Notes: generated by a model not told the origin, from the letters alone. Positions 11,677 through 24,276 are shown, counted from the stretch's first letter. The stretch: 64,000 nt of DNA from Rhinopomastus cyanomelas (GCA_013400115.1 VXBP01008594.1:434001-498000); one strand, 5' to 3'. A program made the numbers and translations.

Positions 11677-12207
11677 GTCTCTCTTCTCAGCACTGATGAG
11701 ACGGCACCTTGAGTACTGTGTCCAGTTTTGGGCACCTCAGTACAAGGGAGACATTGAGGTGCTGGAGCGAATGCAGAGGATGGCAGTGAAGCCAGTGAAG
11801 GGCCTGGAGAATAAATCTTACGAGGAGAGATTGAGAGAGTTGAAGCTGTTTAGTTTGAGAAAGAGGAAGCTAAGAGGAGACCGCATCACTGTAACTATTT
11901 GAAAGGACATAGTAGAGATGTCGGTGCTGGTCTGTTCTCACAAGTAACTAGAGACAGAAGGGCTTCAAGCTTCAACAGGGGAGGGTTCAACTGGACATCA
12001 GGAAAAAATTCGTCATGGAGAGAGTGGTCAGGTACTGGAATGGGCTGTTCAGGGTGGTGGTTGAGTCCCCATCCCTGGATGTGTTTAAAAGCCACCGAGA
12101 TGTGGTGTTGGGGGATCTGGTTTAGGGGTGGACTCGTAGAGTAGGGTTGATGATTGGACTCAATGATCCCGGGGTCTTTTCCAACCTGAATATTTCTGTC
12201 ATTCTGG
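11677..12207 (+). mobile_element. CR1 LINE, sense, ORF2 C-terminus and 3' UTR
   Basis: An open frame from 11639 to 11902 contains the diagnostic CR1 RT C-terminal segments [19 protein letters not shown] and [19 protein letters not shown]. Downstream are the 'tggaatgggctgttcaggg' block and a 3' UTR ending in 'tcttttccaacctgaat' and a degraded 'ctgtcattctg' tail. A stop after the [13 protein letters not shown] end breaks the frame. It is a dead fragment. Confidence 0.94.
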
Positions 12208-13819
12208 GGCTTTGGCCCCGATCGTTGTCCTGGGCAATGGAGAGTTGAGTTTAGAGGTTTTGGGGGTGACTTCAGCATGGAAACCACCTAGCTCTGCCCA
12301 CCTCTGCCAGGCCCCACGGAGATGTGTGTGGCTGTAAGAGATGTTTAATGGTGTCATTTGCCATGGCTGTAGGTGATGCCATGTAAATACACCTATCAAA
12401 GGGGTATTCTGAGGCAGGGTGGGCACTTCCACTGTCACAAAAGCTACGTGAGCACGGAGATAACTCCTCGGAGAGCAGTGAGTCCCCCTTGGATGTGGAA
12501 CAAAGGGAAAGACAGAACTGGAGCCATGGAGATGAAACATGTAATGAGACTGGGAGGAGAGCCCAGGGCTTTTGTGTGACTGTTCTCAAGCTTTCACTTA
12601 GTCCTGGAAAGGTAAAAATAGTGATGGCTGGTCCCTGCTGCTCACGACTGAGTTGCCTTTTTGTTCTGCTTTCCTTTGCCTGTCCTGAGTATCTGCAGAA
12701 GCTGATTTCTCCTTGTGCACAGAAACTGGGATTGCAGTGCCGCCTTCCTCATGGTCCAGAGGCACCAGGAGCAGATCATGAACACAGAGCCCCAGGCGAC
12801 AGAGTTCGGGCTGTGAAGCTTCACTGCTATTTTTTCTTAATATTCCACTGGAGCTGGAGACCGTATCAAGAAACTTCTTTGAAAAGGAAATAAACCCATA
12901 AATTATGGCGCGGTCTTCGCAGAAAGGCAGAAGGAATACAAGGCTGTTTGAACGTATTATTTGCTGACCTTGACAGTTTCCTTGTAATGTTATTTAAACA
13001 TTTGGGTTTGCAGGGCCGGGTTCTTCTTTATTTATTTAATAAGCTGCCAGCTTACAAATTGCAAAACTTTTTGCAGTTCCTCTTATCTTTTGCAGAACCA
13101 CTGAGATGGCAAAATATATTCTCTGTCTCAACAATTCCGTCTGTATTTGCATGAGGAAATTGGAAAGCAAGTTGTTTTTCTTCGTTTGCATGACAATACC
13201 CGGAGTGCAATACAATTCCCGGTTAATTTGTGGTAGTTAGTGTGGGAGAAGAATGGGCCCAGCAGTTTGGCTCGGCTTTGCTGCTGATGTCGTGGTAATT
13301 AAAATTGATTTATAAGTAAAGGCAAAGAAAGCTAAACTACCTGTTTATTCAGCATGTCGAGGACCTGCGGAGCACAATAGTCGGGGTCACCAAGGTCAGA
13401 TCTGCAAGCGCAGGCGCTGGAGGGCTTCTGCTGAATTAAGTTTTCAGGGTTGAGCTTCTAATTAGTCAAATATTTCCAGATGGAAAATATCAGATCCAAA
13501 ATGAGAGCAGGCAACAGCCACAGCAGCTGCAGCTAAACCTCCACTGGCCTTGCAGAGTCCATGGATACTGGAATGTACGTGTGGGTTTTATATCATAAAA
13601 CTTAGGTACTGGGAGTGACTTAGTCCATGATTTGTGGTGCTAGTACATCCACAGCAGTTCATCTCAGCTGACAACAGCTCAGGACAGTTAATCAGCACTT
13701 GATTGGGTCGGGGAATCCCAGGAACACAGGGAAGAGCTCTGAACTAAAGCTCTGATGGAGGGTATGCCCTGCGGTTTGCTCGTGCTGATGTTACTGAAGA
13801 TGCACAGACACACAGATAT
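12208..13819. other. Unique non-coding sequence, 1.6 kb
   Basis: No gene is recognised. The 12930-13330 part is AT-rich, repeat-free and similar in texture to conserved non-coding DNA; it is listed separately. Confidence 0.5.
12930..13330. other. Possible conserved non-coding block
   Basis: AT-rich sequence with no transposon words, including octamer-like ATTTGCAT(G) at about 13145 and TTTGCATGAC at about 13186, plus 'taattaaaattgattta' at about 13296. Octamer (POU-type) and homeodomain-like cores suggest, but do not prove, an enhancer. Confidence 0.28.
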
Positions 13820-14095
13820 ACAGGTCATTGGGGGTTGGAAGGAACCTCCAAGGGTCATCAAGTCCGACTCCCCTGCTCAAGCAGAATCGTAGAACCTAAG
13901 ATGGGTTGAACAGAAATGCATCCAGAGAGTCTAAAAAGTCTTCAGAGAAGGAGACTCCACAACCTCCCTGGGCAGCCCCTTCCAGGGCTCTGTCACCCTC
14001 ACAGTAAAGAGACATTTTTTCTTATTTTAAGATGGGACTTTTGTGCTTCAACCCGTTGCCCCTTGTCCTATCACAAGGCCAAGTGTATTGTTCCT
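13820..14095 (-). mobile_element. CR1 LINE, antisense, diverged
   Basis: Starts with a degraded reversed tail then 'gggggttggaaggaacctcc' and 'gggtcatcaagtccgac'. It continues through 'ccacaacctccctgggcagc' and 'gttgccccttgtcctatcac'. Many substitutions make it one of the older copies. Confidence 0.88.
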
Positions 14096-17000
14096 CTTGA
14101 CAGATGATGCTCTAGTGTTTCATGTGGGGTCTAAACATGTGCGCTCTGAGGCTTCTGTACTTCTAGGCTTGTTTTTTCAGTCAATGGAGAGAAACAGGCA
14201 GCCTCAGCGGATGATTTCTCTCGGCTGAAAACAGGGATTCGAGGAGACTTGTCTGCTAAAAGTGCTCATTTCTTTCTTTTGGCTGTAAAAGAAATCTCAG
14301 GTGACTGATATATTCTTCAGTGTCTGACTCGAGATCCATGTCCTGCTTACCTCAAACAACTTGGAAGCTTCCTGGTGCTCTCGGAGTATTTTAAGGGGAA
14401 TTGAATTTCCTGACTTGAGCTGAACGTCACTAGATTAATCTTCGAGCTTGAAGCCATCTGCTTCAAGTGAGACAGCGCGATCATAATTGTGAAGCTGTTG
14501 AGACAACAAAAAGTGTTTTGGACAACTGGTTTGGTCACGAAAGAGTTTTGAAAGGAAGATTCAGGCTGATGCTTAATAGTCTTTGAAAAGCCCGCTATTT
14601 TCTCTTCAGAATACGCAGGAGCAGAGATTTTGGGAGTAATCCTGGGACTTCTTCAGCAGAAAGAAACATTAACATGAGATGGCCATCTTCTGGCTCTGTG
14701 AAAGAGTAAGGAAGGCTGCAAAGACTGAATGGTTCAAGAAAACCAGGCAACAACTGAAACCCAATTTCACTTGTCTTCTACAAGCTCTGGTCGAGGTTGG
14801 GACATGGCTGAAGAGATGGTGGTTCTCAAACATGGACTGTGAGGAGGAGCTGGGGGAGAGGCATGAACACATCCTTAATGAGCAAGTCATTTTGTGGGGT
14901 ATTTCCTTGTGTGAGATTTAAAGTTATATTTTAGGGGATGGAAGAAAAAGCTAGAGCAACCAAGGAATAAAATGCTCTTGCAGCTGCTTCAGGACTGAGA
15001 TGCTGTTGTGATGCTCATAAAAAATAACAATAGTCCGTGCTCAGAGTTCCCCTAAAAGAAGGGATTTCTCCAGCCATACTGCAGCTACTACCAGTAGCTA
15101 TTTGATGGTTCTCTTTTATGTTTCCTTTAAGAATCAGCCCATAGAGATGTCTGAAGTGCTGGGCAGTCGCAGCTGCCTCCCCATCCTCCAGAAGGAGCTG
15201 GAGCCGGGGGCTGCTGCCCATCAGACCCAGCTCATAGAGGGGAGCTCCCAGTGGAGGGAAGGCAGCAAAAAAACCCCAAATGTTTTGCATAACTGTAGGT
15301 AGTGGGCAACGTTTGCCATTTGTAATATTTCAGGGGAGACCTGACTTGATAAAGCATTCATGAGCATGGCCTCCTGCTATGCAGGTTCTTTTTTTCCCTG
15401 GTTATTAGGAAATATTCAAATACTGCAAACAAATGTCAGTTTGTAGAATATTCATGAAGTCTCCTGTTCAAGTTGGTCCCCCAAGTCGCTGCTGGCTGGA
15501 ATACATCAAGCTAATGCTGATTGCGTACATTTAGGGTTGAATAAAGATATTCCTCTAAATAAGTAGGAACTGCTTTTTCTAGTTTGGGAATTGAAAAGGC
15601 TCAGACGAGCCCCACTGCCAGAGAGCTACTAATGGATGTTGGTTTCTACGTGCTTGACCACCGGGGTTGAAATTTGTCTCCTCTACCTCTGGCCATTACA
15701 AATTTCCATCAAAACATTTTCTCTGGGCTGCTCTTTTTAGTCAAGACCAAGCAAATCCATCCTGCAACAAAGCCTCAACATTGTGAAAATATCGTTTAAT
15801 CCAAACCAGAAAGATCCCCCACTTCAAATTGCTATTCTAGCCTAGACAAACAGTGACATAACAGTTCTTAGCGACTCTTGAAATAGCCATTTAATTCCAA
15901 AACAAGCCAGGGCAAGTTTCTGGTGCAGAATTGCCAGAAGAGGATGTGCCACCGCTTGGAAAATGTCTCCGTAAATGGTTTGCTCGAGCTGGAAACAGGA
16001 TTGGAAGTAAAATTAGCCCTTCAGGCAAAATAACATCATGTGATGGGGAATCGTTTGGGCCAGAGATCCTTGTCTTTGACAAGACAACAGTCTTGTCAAG
16101 AAAATCAAGGTCAAAAGTCAATAAACACTTGTTCTGCCCAGGTTTTAATTCCTCCTTCTGCTTTTGAATAACTTAGAGCAGAGGTGAGAGAAGGGGACAA
16201 CTAGATCCCAAAGTTAGAGGAGGGTTACGGTCTGGCTGTCAGAACTGTACTAAACACACCACTAAAAGTAGATGGAAGGTGAAGCCTCCAAACAAACTCA
16301 GCCTAGGAAGCAAGCAGTACCTCGAACAGCGAGGCTAATTAGCACTCAGCACCACGTGCCAGGGGTTGCAGTGGATGGTTTGTTGTTGGCAAGGTTTCAG
16401 TGACGGGCAGATGTCCTGCTCACATCCCGGTATTGTAGCTCAAGCAGGACTTAACATGAGGAATTCCTCATGAGCTGCTGAGCCCAGGGGTGGAAGTAGC
16501 TGATCACAGGGGTCCCAAAAACGTCAAAAAGTCAGTGGGTCTGGTCTCAGGTAGTTTGTGGATGCTGCATGTGTTTCTAGTCAGAGAGCCTAGCAGCGCC
16601 TTCCCGGAGGAGCTAGTTGTGTTTCAGTAACCCTCCTTAGCCTGTGAGCCACAGGGAGGAGTAATTATGTCTAATAGAACCGGTGGGCTCCCGATGAAGA
16701 TGTTCGGTGCCTGTACACAGCGTGCTCCTAATGAACACAAGTGTCAGGCCAAACGAATAGATGAGAGGCGCTGTATTCTCTGAGGTGCGGTGTGTTATTA
16801 CCCAGCCTTTCCATTCAGCTGTGGGGAGATAACTGCTGCAGCTAGAGGTGGCCACTGCATGGGGAAGACCAACACGTTAATCAAAAAGAATTGGAATCCC
16901 ACACTGCTTTTGGGAGGCTAATGAAAGGGTTTCATCTGCGTTGCTTTGCTAAGTGTCCCGAAAAGGCACCAGGGCTGGCTCAGAGGGGAGGTCACCACAG

Positions 17001-17157
17001 TCCCTGTGTGGAGATGGGGAGAAGAAGCTCTTCTGGGGCTGGGGTGAGATCTACAGATGGTGGGAAGGTAGGTGAGGTCTCTCTTGTTTACTGCCTTGGG
17101 GTCCTTCAGATACAGGACCTCCCAAGGGCCTACAGAGATGCTACGTGAAGAGAACAA
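14096..17157. other. Unique non-coding sequence, 3.1 kb
   Basis: No CR1 or RNA. AT-rich, repeat-free stretches lie at about 15300-15480 and 15690-15860. Open frames (for example 14679-14921 and 15931-16167 on +) have no recognised homology and no convincing splice context. I see no gene. Confidence 0.55.
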
Positions 17158-17235
17158 GCTTTGTGAGGAGAGGTCGAGGGATCTGGGGCTGGTCAGTCTG
17201 AAGAAAAGGAAGCTGAGGGAAAACCTCAAGAAGAC
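17158..17235 (+). mobile_element. Short CR1 ORF2 fragment, sense
   Basis: On + the frame reads CEERSRDLGLVSLKKRKL, a variant of the CR1 [17 protein letters not shown] segment. It has neither a 3' UTR nor more 5' sequence. A second copy of the same segment lies 250 bp downstream, so the two are separate pieces or an internal duplication. Confidence 0.75.
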
Positions 17236-17407
17236 CAACCCACTCACCTACCTGGCTTTGGATCAGACACGTTGAAGTTTTGGGTTTCAGCTTTTGTGCA
17301 TCACAATGATGACTAAAACCATCACTTCAAGAGCAGGTGCTTCAGGAGAGCTCCTGCCTTTTGGAAGGGAAGGAAGAGGGAGTTGTCAACCTCCATAACA
17401 AACCTCA

Positions 17408-17768
17408 ACCACCCTTATGAGTAGCGACTGAAGGAGTTGGGGCTGGTCAGTCTGAAGAAAAAGAGGCTGAGGGGAGACGTTATTGCAGTTGGAGAGAGAT
17501 GAGAGTTGGTCTTTTCTCACAAGGAAATGGCATCAAGTTGCACCAGGGGAGGTTTAGGTTGAGGAAAAACTTCCTGGAAAGGGCCTGAGAGCCTTGGAAC
17601 AGGCTGCCCAGGGAGCGGGTTGAAGCACCATCTCTGGCCTTGTTTCACAGGTGTGGAGATCTGGAGCTCAGGGACAGGATTTAGCAGTGGGTTGGGACAG
17701 TTGGGCTCATGGTTGGACTAATTATCTTACGGTTCTTTTCCAACCTAAACACTTGCATGATTCTGTGA
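17408..17768 (+). mobile_element. CR1 LINE (type C), sense
   Basis: Starts in the [21 protein letters not shown] segment, passes 'cttggaacaggctgcccagg' and ends with the type-C 3' UTR ('gagatctggagctcaggg', 'ttttccaacctaaacac') and an 'attctgtga' tail. The reading frame is broken. Confidence 0.92.
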
Positions 17769-19290
17769 AGCACCCTGTGGACCTTCTGCAAGGCAGCTCC
17801 TGATACTTGAGTGCCTCACATAATCTTTGGTTTATGACCCTGTGTTGCTGAATTTTCATGAGCCGCTTGGCCAGCTGCTGCTCTTCAGCCACTGCACTTA
17901 CTCAGAATAAAATGCGAGAGACCTTAAACCTTGCTCCTAATTTTTCACTCCCTGTTAAAATCGCTGCGTAAGGATATTTGAAGAAGCCTGTGCCCCCTGT
18001 GGATATCATCACTTAATCTTTTTTCCCTCTTAATAAAAGTGAGGCATGAAAGTCAGTGGCTGAAAGCAGCCGCGTCCCGTGCTGCTGCTGCCTCACAACA
18101 GTATTTTTTAAGATCATAGCTCATAACCACAGGGAGAGGTCTCTGTGGAGGGACTGGGGAGTAACTTTCTGTTTAGAGTCATTTACCTTGGGCTGTGATG
18201 TATTTAAGACGGAAAATTGCTACTTACACTTGCCAAGCAAATTGGCTTGTGCTCAGTAATCGCTTTCTAGTGTCTGTCTGGGAAAGGTCATCCTGGAGGC
18301 TCGTGCACTCTGCAGAACTTACTGTGGATGCTCAGGAGGGAAATAGTGTGGCCCCAAGCTGTAATTTCTTCCATACACAAAGTTCTCCACACCGTGCTGC
18401 TCAGGTTTGTGAGGTTTCTGAGTCCTCACTAGGATGGGGATTTGTCTATGGTGTCTCCTTATTAAAGCAGGAACCCTGCAACATAAAAACCCCCAACTTG
18501 AGGCAGACAGAGTGCAGACCCGGTGCCCTGCAATTTCCCCATCTCTCCATCAGCTCCCCCTTAGCAGATGCATCAACCAACAAAAAGGTCCCGTGTTCCA
18601 GCCTAATGTTTTAACCTTCGCTGTGGCAACAAACCTGGATGTTGTGTTTGCAGCAGCACTGCAAGCAGGCCCCTGAGGAGTCTGGACCCTTGAGTGCATT
18701 TAGCTGATAGCAGAACCAAAGCGAACGTAAAACAAGCAGGTTGGGAAGGAGACAGTGGCCTTCTTTCTTCCAGCTGTGCTCCACAAGTGCAAATTAGGAA
18801 GGGACCTCTTGGCTGACTGTCACCCCGTGTGTGAATCTCACCCTTTTCCCAGCCTCGTGACTGCGTTGCTGCTGGTAAAAGCGATGATGGTGGCAAAGCT
18901 GGCAAAGCAATTATCCTAATGAAACAGCAGCCGGAGTACTAATGCAGCGAGGCGGGTGTTCGTGAGAACCTTTACTGAGGTGTCAGCCTTGGGGAGCAGC
19001 AGGAGATGGGAGATACATCTTGTGCTCAGAACCAGATACAATCTAGAGAGCAGGAACCAAGTCACAACGACAGAGGCAGAGCTAAGATTTAACTGGGGAT
19101 TGTGCGTTACTCTGTTAACTGGACAAGAGAAACTTGCTTCCAGTGATCCAGCAATTAATCTCTGAGCAGTCTGCTTGTATTTCTCCCTTGTCTTAGTGCT
19201 GCTTTGTACCTTTCCAGCCCTTTGCTGAGTTTTTCTCTTGTATTGAGCCATCTGTTTAAGCCTGATGAAGCATAACCTGGCACTACCTCT
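17769..19290. other. Unique non-coding sequence, 1.5 kb
   Basis: No transposon, RNA gene or supported exon is seen. Short overlapping open frames only. Confidence 0.55.
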
Positions 19291-20555
19291 TCACAGAATC
19301 ACAGAACATTAAGGATTGGAAGGGACCTCGAAAGTCGCTTCCAATTTAGTCTAATCCCTCTGTCTCAGCAGGATCACCTACACTAAGTTACACAGGAACA
19401 CATCCAGGCAGGTTTTAAACGTCTTCAGAGAAGGAGACTTCACAACCACCCTGGGCAGCCCCTTCCAGTGCTCTGTCACACTCACTGGGAAGAAGTTCCT
19501 TCTCACATTGATATGGAACCTCCTACAATCCAGCTCAAACCCATTGCCCCTCGTCATGTCAATTAGATGACACTGAAAAGAGCCTGGCTCCATCTTCTTG
19601 ACACACATCCTTGACATATTTAAAAACATTAGTGGGCTTACCCCCCAGTCTCCTCCAAGCTAAAGAGACCCAGCTCCCTCAGCCTTTCCTCATAAGGGAG
19701 ATGTTCCACTCCATCATCTTTGTGGCTCTGCACTGGACTCTCTCATGCAGTTCTGTGTCCTTGTTGAACTGAGGGGTCCAGAACCAGACACAATACTCCA
19801 GATGCAGTCTCATCAGAGCAGAGTAGGGGGATAGGCAGATAGAGATCCTTCTCTATCTGCTAACCACACCGCTTCTGATCCACCCCAGGAAGGGGCCATT
19901 TGCCTTCTTGGCCACAAGGGCCCCTTGATGGCTCCTCACCATCCTGCTGTCCACCAGCAGCTCCCTTTCTCCTACACTGCTCTCTAACAGGTCAGTCCCC
20001 AGCCTATACTGGTACCTGGCATTGTTCTTGCCCAGATGCCACACTCTTCACTTCCCCTTGTTGTAGTTCGTTTAATGTCTCCCTGCCCACCTCTCCAGCC
20101 TGTCCGGGTCCTGCTGAATGGCAGCACAGTCTGCTGGGGTGTCGGCCACTCCTCTCAGCTTTGTGTCATCAGCAAACTTGCTGACCGTGCACCGTCATCC
20201 AAGTCATTAATGAATAGATTGAATAGTACTGGTCCCAGCACCAACCCTTGGGGCACTCCACTATATACAGGTCTCCAACTAGACTCTGTCCCATTGGCCA
20301 CTGCTCTGACTTCTGTCCTGCAGCCAGTTCACAATCCACCTCGCTACCCAATCGTCTAGACTCTTTACCTGCCAGTACCCTGTCCCATGGGATTTCCCCA
20401 GCAATTGCTTGAAAAGGCCAAAGTTGGCCCTGCTGAAATCGCGGGTTGTGATTCTGCTGGGTATTCTGCTCCTGCCAGGGTCACTGCAGCCGAGGCTGCC
20501 CTCAACCTTCACTTCTTCAACCTGACCCTCCTTGTTGGTGGGGATAAGGAACTTA
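19291..20555 (-). mobile_element. Long CR1 LINE (type B), antisense, ORF2 with large in-frame deletion
   Basis: The longest CR1 piece here. Reading the minus strand from the right: the endonuclease-RT linker (GSLGCSDP, then a DFSRANFGLFKQLLG segment) runs directly and in frame into a later RT segment ([18 protein letters not shown]) at about 20365. The N-terminal half of the RT, including catalytic motif A, is therefore missing. Further left are a FADD catalytic-box remnant near 20160, then stops. The RT C-terminus and the type-B 3' UTR follow, with the reversed tail tcacagaatcacagaacatt at 19291. Several frameshifts and stops make it inactive. Confidence 0.93.
19835..19860. repeat. Perfect 11-bp inverted repeat, 4-nt loop
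   Basis: gcagatagaga at 19835-19845 and tctctatctgc at 19850-19860 are exact reverse complements separated by tcct. It sits inside the antisense CR1 and is probably a chance product of mutation in that copy. Confidence 0.9.
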
Positions 20556-21422
20556 TTTCCATAGTTTCCGTTGCAGCGGTGCCCTGATTTCGTCTGCCCA
20601 GCCCAGCCCAAATGACAGCCAAAGTGAGTTCCCCAAAGCAATGGAAAACTGTACGGTGACACCATTTCTTCCATCAGTCCATCATTCAGAACCCAGTAAA
20701 AAGATCTCTCTGGGCTTTTGGAGCTCACAGCATCGTTAAACCAGAACATAATCCATACAGTCCCTGCAAAGCATCGAGGAAATGCCCTTGTGGGTGGGCA
20801 GAGGAACTGGTGTCTCACCAGGGGTTCACTGATGGAGTCTGTCTGGGGCTCATTATATTGGAAGTAAAACTTGGAGGTCATAGTGGCAGGGACGGGTGTT
20901 TTGGTGCTTAAGAAAGAAGAGAAGAAACAAAATGTCTTGGAATTGTCTTCCATTTGTTTTGCCATTCCGGGCACGGCAGGCTCGGAGGGCACATTTCACA
21001 TGTTGCTGAGGCTCCACCGCAGCTGAATCTTAATGGAGGTGGCGTTTGTCCCCCACCGGCACATCTTTCCTATCTGTATTATATTTTTCAAACAAACATC
21101 CTATTGAAATTTTATTTCAGTTAAACTTTCTTCTTTGCTTCCTTGTGGCCTGCACTGCGGTTTTGTGCTGCCTGCCCCTTCTAACAGGGCTCAGGAATAA
21201 AAACACTTGTGCTGAGGTGGGAAAAGAGAATCTTTCCTTTTCTTTAGCTGCAGAGAGAGGGGTCACTTCACTTCACCCGGCCTCTTTTTATGTCTTTTTT
21301 ATGTCATTCGGGGAGGGGGGGGGTGTCTTACTTTTTTTTTCTTTCCCCCCAGTTACCAGTGGCTCTCATCATCCCTTGTCAGGTTGGGTTGAGATTCACC
21401 AAGAAACTCAAAAGTACTTAGG

Positions 21423-21620
21423 AGACACTGATTGATGGACCAACAAGGCTGTCAAAACAGCTTAAGAAAATGAGGCTGGACCTAAAGATGATAATTAGTG
21501 ACATGGAGAAGAAGGAAAGAGGCTGGAAGGCTTTCCAGCTGCTAGACCTAGTGGGGATCAGAAAGGCAATCCAGCACCTGGAGTGGAGACTGTTAGAGAA
21601 TGAGCTGAGAGGTCTTTGAG
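21423..21620 (+). other. Unrecognised open frame, helix-like composition
   Basis: The frame between the stop at 21420-21422 and the stop at 21618-21620 reads as a charged, helix-like peptide of about 65 residues (for example KQLKKMRLDLKMIISDMEKK and IRKAIQHLEWRLLENEL). There is no ATG in good context. A strong pyrimidine tract ending in 'ccccccag' at 21352 lies upstream, but the frame from that acceptor closes before this peptide starts. It could be an old retrotransposon ORF remnant or chance. Confidence 0.2.
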
Positions 21621-22576
21621 GCAGACAGAATCTGACGTTGTTTTCATTGTACGCCGCGTATTCCCCTAGAGAGCACCCTGACTGATGCAGCCTGAGAGCT
21701 GTCACTCACACGGGCCATCTCTGCTGTAAAGGGGTCCTTGTGACTGGCTCCTTCCGTCAACAATGCATGGGCTTCGAGAATGGAGCCCCAGACCACCTGG
21801 GGATCTGGGAGTGATGTGAGAGACTGACAGGCACCTTCTTGGGGCTGGTTCAAAGGAAAGGTTCTTTTAGGTCAGATTTTCTTCCTGCTGGTTGGTTATG
21901 TTATGATCAAGGGATGGAGGAATAGAAGGTGGCCAAAGGCAGTGGAGGTTGTTGCATCCCAGGGTTTGTGGAGGCCTGGGGAACCTGCAGCAGGTCTGCA
22001 CAGAGCCTTGTCCTGCATATTTCTTCCTTGACCATCTGAGAATCCTCTGCTGCGTGTGGAGGCAGCAAAACGGCTACATCTGTCTCAGATCTTTTAGGTT
22101 GAAAGAAACCCACAGTGTGTGGTTCAAGGCAGGTGAAGTAAGGATGGCTGTAAGCAAAGACAGAGGATGGCAGTGCCAACGTACACTTGTGTAGGTAGGG
22201 ATGATGCTGGACTAGTTTGGCACAATGCGGGAAGGTGCCAAACCCACGAGAGCCCTGGACTGGGGCTCAGCTGCCCAGGCAGGTCTGCGCAAGCATTTTT
22301 GGCATCACATTTCCCCTGCAGAACTGATTAATTATTTTGGTTTCTGTGTGTGTTGGCTGTGGATGCAAAATTGTTGGCAAAGTTTTGCGGGGGAAGCTTC
22401 TCCTGCCCTGGCGGTGACGGGCACGTTGAAGTAGGTAATGAGCGTGATGGAGTGCCTTTACACTCGACACCCGTGTTTATAAATACGGATCTATGTGCAG
22501 AGGAATTGTCTCAAGCCGGTCAAAACACAATTATTTCATTTTCCTCCCCTTTCAGGATTGTTGTTGTTTAGGAATA

Positions 22577-22596
22577 AATTGCTGCTGCTGCTGCTG
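22577..22596 (+). repeat. Short (GCT)n run
   Basis: About five uninterrupted gct units. It is too short to be more than a minor microsatellite. Confidence 0.9.
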
Positions 22597-24276
22597 ATTT
22601 ATGAGGGCAGGAGCAACGGCATGAAATGGGCTCAGTGAAGTGATTTTGAATTTCCACTACAATTACTCTTCTCTTCAACCATATGATTCCCTTTTTCTTG
22701 CGTGCACCAGCCAGGCCCGGGGTTTGCTTCGCTCACTGCCGTGCTCTTGCTGCCCTGGGAGCTATGCCTGCCCTGACTGAGCACCAAGCCCTGGGGCTGA
22801 GCACGCAGAACCCAACCTGAAGTGCTAAATTGCACTTTAATAAAGGAAACTGGCAGAGAAGGTACGTCTCAAAATCCCACCACACTGGCACCAAGGGATG
22901 CTGATGCTCTGGCTTCAGCCGTAAAGTTGAGAGCTAGGAGCCTGCATTTGTGTTTACCTGTGCTGAATGGAGCTGCTAACTGCTGGCTAAAGGCCGTCTC
23001 TTCTTGGCTCCTCGATTTGTCTGCCAGCACATGCCTGACAAGCTCTTCTGGCTCCGCAGTGAGCTCCTCAGTGAGCCCGTGTGCTTTTCTTGGTTACCCT
23101 CCCAGGAGGCTTTTCAAGTTCAGACTCATGGGTGAGACTCTGTGCGACCAAGTTAAAGCTCTTCACAGCCCAAGGGGCAGAGTGGTTGTTAGAAAGGGCC
23201 GGTGGGCTTGGTGGAAGTTCATCAGTTGTGTCTTTTGTGGTCTCCTCTAGCTTGTTCAGCTTCTCCATGGTCACATCTGCAAAATGGGCTAAAAATCCCA
23301 TGTCCGCGTTGGTGGGGGTACCCTCATAGGCTGTGTACATTACTCAGAGTGAAGGGACAATTAGAGTCAGCAGGGAGGTAATTTGGAGGGATTCAGCTTT
23401 CTTTGCTCTTCCCTGGCTTAGTCTGGTGTTGGAGAAGTGTGTAAGTGTGACCCTTGGGCTGCATGAGCCCCTTTGCATCACCCACCCCCTTACTTAAATC
23501 TTTCCTTTGCATCTGCAGGACCTCAAACCCATCCTGCTGACCCTTCCAGGACTGAGAATTTTGGTGGCGTTGCTGGTGCAGGGTTGTTCCCCCCATCTTG
23601 TGTTGTTTTGTGAAAGAGCTGTGCTGGGGAGGCCGAAGTTATTAACAAAACTGTGTGCTCTGGTAACAGAGCACCAACACAAAACCACGCCAGCTACACT
23701 GAGCTCTAAAGAGTGTAATAAATGTGAACATCCTGGGTAATGTGATTTATTATTGGCAGCGTGAATAGGAGAATAATAAACCACTGCAATGATTTTGCAG
23801 GAAAAATGAGGGGGTTTTATTATTATTCGTACTCCAAAGGTTGTTTACAAGGCAAGAATGAGGTCAGACTCTTAAGCAGAGCCACTGATGCCAGATCCTC
23901 AACTTGGTGCCTACCAGGAGATGTAATCCCCTTTCCCCCAGGTTCATTTGTGTGGGGAATCAGGCTCCCCGGGTTCATTATCACTAACAGATCTTGCCTG
24001 TCTGTAAGCGGTGCGGTGTATCCGAGTGGTAGCTGATGCTGTAGCTCCACACATCAGTCGTTTTTCCACACCTGGAAAAGGGACTGGTGGTGTTTAGGAG
24101 TCGGATTTGTTGGGATCATTCAGCAGGGCAAAAGCTCAGGCCATGGGATTTGATGTTGGGGAGAGAAACAAGCAGTTTCCAAAATGCTGTGGCACTTGAA
24201 ATGGTTTTGCTGAGAGAAAAAACAAGGCACAAAGGGTTGATGCATCTGATCCGAGCTGTTGGCACAACCTTGGCAT

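Larger units (their letters stand above)
20556..24276. other. Unique non-coding sequence, 3.7 kb
   Basis: No CR1. Contains a G-run and T/C-run at 21308-21352, an open frame at 21423-21620 (listed), a short (gct)n run at about 22580-22595 and an AT-rich patch at about 23710-23830. No gene is recognised. Confidence 0.5.

Noticed and set aside
20279..20992. Longest open frame in the window (237 codons, minus)
   Set aside because: Its C-terminal third is decayed CR1 ORF2. The upstream two thirds have no recognisable domain and the 5'-most start is a GTG. It is not a host gene.
24004..24050. tRNA A-box-like text (gtatccgagtggtagc)
   Set aside because: No B box with GGTTCGANTCC and no cloverleaf pairing could be found downstream, so it is not a tRNA.
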